A stretch of 64,000 nucleotides of DNA. It comes from Lampris incognitus. Lineage: Eukaryota; Chordata; Actinopteri; Lampriformes; Lampridae. Shown piece by piece: positions 59,241 through 64,000 of this stretch; within the stretch, counting starts at the first letter, position 1; every line of letters starts with the position of its first letter. Position numbers and translations under genes: made by a program. Under the pieces are notes generated by a model. It saw nothing but the letters and a program-made list of their open reading frames with translations, was not told the DNA's origin and did not search any database. Where the stretch lies: assembly GCF_029633865.1 (NCBI RefSeq), contig NC_079212.1, positions 85,986,172-86,050,171 on the forward strand, written 5' to 3'.

Positions 59241-60499
59241 CAGTAGAAACCGGAAGTCCGTGGACTACAGCTATTCACAGAGACCCCTGTATGTTACGGG
59301 GAGATTACGGGGGGTCTATGGTTTATCATTACAGGAATGAGTACAGCAGAGTGACAGGCCCTAGTATGATGGATCAGACTCGCCAGAGGAATTGAACAGG
59401 TGTAGTTGATCTGCGAATCAAAATTGAAAGCGCCCCGTCCCTGTGGACGTCACCAGTGTTGGAGACGGTGGAATAAAACACGTCTGCAGGCAGCACTCAT
59501 GAGCCTGCTCGATCTGGACGGAGGCCACCATGTTCAAAAATAGAAGAGCCTTCCCAGAACAGATTGAAAGTGTCGATAAAACCAAGTTGTAAACGACAGC
59601 ACTGAGACTGAAGCCAGGCGTGAAGCTGCAAACCAACGCCCCCACCTGAAGTGGGACGTGGGCCAGAGATTTAAAAAAAATTCCTTCCAAGTTTTAGAAG
59701 GTTAAAAAGACGCATAAAATCAGATTTTAAATGCTCCAACCGCTGCCGTGGTCGTGCCAACGTGAATGGCAGCTCTCTTAGCGGGGGTATACTGGGATAG
59801 CAGACTAGGAAGTTTACCTTGGCACCTGGAAAGCAGTGGTGCAGCCCTGTTGGACCTGACGTCCCTGAATCACCCTCAATCAGAACAGAAGGTGGCTGTG
59901 GAATGGGTGCAGTACAAGGACTCACCTGACCACCACGCTGGCCCAGATAGCAAAATTGCTGTGGCCCAGACCCGTCCCACACCCGACACTTTCAGCCGGC
60001 CCACACACCACGTGGAATGATGGCACCTGAGCGGTCCTCTCCTGCTTGCTGGATCTGGGCCAAAACCTAGCCATATGCCGCATGCGCCACATATTTGCCA
60101 AAGGTGGGCCATATTTGTTGTGTGATATTTGGACCATATTCACCATTTACCACACGGGCCACGTCAGGGTCACATCCAGATTACATGTTGCTGAGAGCAC
60201 CGCATCTTTGCAAGAAAAGACCCACATTTGATTTGGCATATTTGGGCCATATTTGCTGTTATACATGTGGGCCACTTCAGGCTCACATCCATTTTGTCAG
60301 GGCCAGAAGAAGGCCATCAGTGCCTCATCATGCCCTGAAGTGGCCCACATCCGGAAGCTATCTGGGAAGAATGTTGGCTCCCAGCTAGTGTGGGGGACAC
60401 AGCACCAGGGGGGATGCCACCGATGGCCAGTTCAGAGCTGGCAGGCTGCCTCCTTCAACAGCCTACGTCGAACGGATGAACTTTCCTTTCGGGATCCGG
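59241..60499. other. Non-coding DNA with imperfect GGGCCATATTTG-like words
   Basis: At 60040-60370 there are several related words (GGGCCATATTTG, GGACCATATTCACC, GTGGGCCACTTCAGG), as in a degenerate dispersed repeat. The rest shows no gene. Confidence 0.4.
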
Positions 60500-60645
60500 G
60501 GTGGTGAGCAGCAGCAGGTGGTGAGCAGCAGCTGGTGGTGAGCAGCAGCTGGTGGTGAGCAGCAGCTGGTGGTGAGCAGCAGCTGGTGGTGAGCAGCAGC
60601 TGGTGGTGAGCAGCAGCTGGTGGTGAGCAGCAGCTGGTGGTGAGC
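60500..60645. repeat. 17-bp minisatellite, about 8 copies
   Basis: Unit GAGCAGCAGCTGGTGGT, nearly perfect. Confidence 0.94.
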
Positions 60646-60962
60646 GCTTCGCTCCTGGATGTGACGGACTGGTCAGCGGAGGGAGGGAAGTCTTTGTTGT
60701 CCATGATGTCAAATCCATTTGCTGGAAGGTCAGGAGGAGCAGGCGATCAGGACGTCAGATACCAACATATTAAGTATTAAGAACCTCTGTCAATATGTTG
60801 GCAGATAAAACAAATGCTATATATTAACCAAATATCTGGTAGAGACAAAATAACTTTGTTGAGGTATCTATTGAATTTACAGCATAACTTCAACTGAGTT
60901 GACAAAGAAAATGGGTCTATTGATGTTTCGTGCTGTTTCAGCCTTGTTTGGTCACTGGTCAT

Positions 60963-61240
60963 CATGGTGGCCCAGTGGTTAGCACTGTTGCCTCACAGCA
61001 ACAAGGTCTTGGGTTTGAACCCCAGGCTGTCCCAGGTCCTTTCTGTGTTCTGTGTGGAGTCTGCATATTGGGTTTCCTCCCACCATCGAAAAGACATGCA
61101 TGTTAGGGTTAATACTCCTGCCTGTGCCCCTGAGCAAGGCAATGGATAGAAGAACTGGAGTTGGTCCCTGGGCGCTGCAGCTGCCCACTGCTCCTATACA
61201 ATAGGATGGGTTAAATGCAGAGAACACATTTTATTGTTAC
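60963..61240 (+). mobile_element. tRNA-derived SINE, family C
   Basis: The head GGCCCAGTGGTTAGCACTGT with B-box GGTTTGAACCC resembles family A. The body differs: CCCTGAGCAAGGCAATGG, CTGGAGTTGGTCCCTGGGCG and GGGTTAAATGCAGAG. A short AT-rich tail follows. Confidence 0.8.
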
Positions 61241-61810
61241 CACAGACCTGTACAGTGACAAATATAAAGTGGCTTTCTTAGTCTAAGGTCACAAATAATC
61301 CATTTTATTTCCCTTACAGGACAGAATTCACCATACTGTGTCCACAGAAAAGGAAGCCAAGACCATCATATTAATCTTGAATTTAAGCCTGTCCAGGAGT
61401 AAATGAATAAAACATTACCCTGAAAAAAAAATTCAGTGCCGTGTCTGGGTCCAGCGTTAGCATCCTCTTTAAATTACCCTAAATAGTAAACCTTTGTACC
61501 GTCTCTCCAACCTTTTTGTAAAAGCCATAACAAATGGCACCTGAAGTAGCGCCATCGATTTCAAGTGTCGATGATGAATGATAATGGCTACACACCAAGC
61601 TGTAGCCTGTGTGCCAGCATTACATGGAAGTTTCCCCTGAGCTCATCAGCTTCACTGAGCACTCACCTCTCAGGGTGACAGTGTTGTGATGGAGGGAGGC
61701 GAGAAGCCTCACAGAAACAAATGGGTGCTGCTGAGTGGGTCGTACTGAAGCCGTCTTTTGTTTTAAAAGCTGATATAAACAACTTCCTTAATGAGACCTT
61801 GAGACTTAAG
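61241..61810. other. Intergenic DNA, nothing recognised
   Basis: AT-rich, with an A-run at 61422-61431. No supported gene. Confidence 0.45.
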
Positions 61811-62108
61811 AACTGTTTTTGTCAGTGTCTTGATACATGCTCAGTAATCCAGGTAAGAACATCAAAGAAGGTTGAATCAGTTCATCTGGATACAATGTTT
61901 ATTGACGGATATCTGTCAATAAACATTGTATCCAGATGAACTGATTCAACCTTTCATGTTTTTGTCAGTGTCTTGATACATGCTCAGTAATCCAGGTAAG
62001 AACATCAAAGAAGGTTGAACCAGATCATCTAGATACAATGTTTTTTGACAGAAACGTTTCTGTCAATAAACAATGTATCCAGATGAACTGATTCAACCTT
62101 CTTGGATG
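61811..62108. mobile_element. Two tandem Penelope-like end fragments, each closing a hairpin
   Basis: The same stretch (GTTTTTGTCAGTGTCTTGAT, ACATGCTCAGTAATCCAGG) starts at 61814 and 61958, 144 bases apart. Each copy runs into a large inverted repeat. The first has perfect 39-bp arms (61868-61906 and 61915-61953) around GATATC. The second (about 62010-62101) has imperfect arms around the palindrome GACAGAAACGTTTCTGTC. The text GACAGAAACGTTTC is of the kind seen at hammerhead-bearing ends of Penelope-like elements. Confidence 0.65.
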
Positions 62109-63230
<1,122 letters not shown>

Positions 63231-63267
63231 TGTTTACCCCATCTCCCATGAGGAGATGGGGTAAACA
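63231..63267. repeat. Perfect hairpin, 16-bp arms
   Basis: TGTTTACCCCATCTCC, loop CATGA, then the exact reverse complement. Confidence 0.85.
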
Positions 63268-63315
63268 CGAGTACTGGAGGATTTCCTTGATCTCGTGCCA
63301 TGTCCAAATTCGTAA

Positions 63316-63360
63316 AGCATGTCTGATTAAAGTCCTCTGCTCGATTTAATCAGACATGCT
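63316..63360. repeat. Perfect hairpin, 16-bp arms
   Basis: AGCATGTCTGATTAAA, a 13-base loop, then the exact reverse complement. It lies 48 bases after the previous hairpin. Confidence 0.85.
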
Positions 63361-63574
63361 CGTTCAGAGATGAAACACTTTTCTGTGATTACAGCTGGCT
63401 TGCAAGCAAACAACCACAGCCCCACAGCAGCCGGGGCCATTGGCAAAACTCAGCGCTGGTCAGTAGTGGGTCGCTCAGAGGACCAACACTGTTTTTTCTG
63501 TTGTATTTAAAATAGTTGTATTGCTTACCACGTTGTGTTGACATCGGGTAAATCGCATCACTCTTTTTGTTTCC

Positions 63575-63990
63575 CCCCCCCTTTTTTCTCCCCAATTGTA
63601 CTTCGCCAATTACCCCACTCTTCTGAGTCGTCCTGGTCGCTGCTCCACCCCCTCTGCCGATCCGGGGAGGTCTGCAGAGTACCACATTCCTCCTCCCATA
63701 CAAGTGGAGTCGCCAGCTGCTTCTTTTCCCCTGACAGTGAGGAGTTTCACCAGGTAGCACGTGGGAGGATCACGCTATTCCCCCCAGTTCCCCCTCTCCC
63801 CTGAACAGGCGCCCCAACTGACCAGAGGAGGCGCTAGTGCAGCGACCAGGACACATACCCACATCCGGCTTCCCACCCGCAGACACGGCCAATTGTGTCT
63901 GCAGGGATACCCGACAAAGCCGGAGGTAACACGGGGACTTGAACCAGCGAGCCCTGTGTTGGTAGGCAATGGAATAGACCACTACGTGAC
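63575..63990 (-). mobile_element. tRNA-derived SINE, family B
   Basis: On the minus strand it shows TACGTAGTGGTCTATTCC-like head text (from CACTACGTGACC), the B-box-like GGTTCAAGTCC, the GAAAAGAAGCAGCTGGCGAC body and a GGGGAGAAAAAAGGGGGG tail. It is close to the window end and appears almost complete. Confidence 0.85.
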
Positions 63991-64000
63991 CCGGATGCCC

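Overview
The window looks like teleost fish DNA. It has one well-preserved vertebrate nervous-system gene (an lrrn1 orthologue), tRNA-derived SINEs of a kind common in fishes, RTE- and Jockey-superfamily LINEs, hAT-type MITEs, Penelope-like debris and many micro- and minisatellites. I see no bacterial-type gene, CRISPR array or operon. Nearly all of the sequence is mobile elements and tandem repeats; the only confident host protein gene is lrrn1 at 54443-56599 (+).

Layout, left to right. 1-3391 is a GTGA/GTGT-rich array split by a 5'-truncated LINE. 3392-6375 is an inverted-repeat DNA element holding a SINE, followed by an 87-bp and a 49-bp tandem array that appear to share an ancestor. 6540-7330 is a CpG-rich stretch that may be a promoter or first exon. 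9000-19363 is a hAT-like element whose centre is about 10 kb of 27-bp satellite with higher-order repeats; a compact 395-bp relative lies at 20035-20429. 20.6-30.2 kb holds short arrays (one telomere-like), SINEs, a decayed RTE LINE, a small foldback MITE and a Penelope-like fragment with a hammerhead-like core. 30205-43041 holds two near-identical full-length LINEs on the minus strand. The left copy is dead; the right copy has both ORFs open. Both sit between (CT)n/(CA)n tracts. 43588-49875 is a probable DNA transposon coding for a protein of about 1,550 residues with zinc-finger-like motifs, a PIN/FEN-like acidic nuclease pattern and a CXC domain; it runs into a 200-base assembly gap. 50.9-52.3 kb is a 45-bp minisatellite. 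54.2-56.6 kb is lrrn1. 56.9-64.0 kb is TE fragments, hairpins and SINEs.

The main theme is birth of tandem repeats from transposon ends. The 27-bp satellite has its apparent seed inside the compact hAT element. The GTGTAAGTGAG array matches the terminal region of the inverted-repeat element, and a 22-bp array starts at the tip of another foldback element. The second theme is LINEs sitting in simple-repeat DNA. The third is the unclassified PIN-CXC element, the best candidate here for a poorly described mobile system. All assignments come from reading the sequence; no database search was possible.
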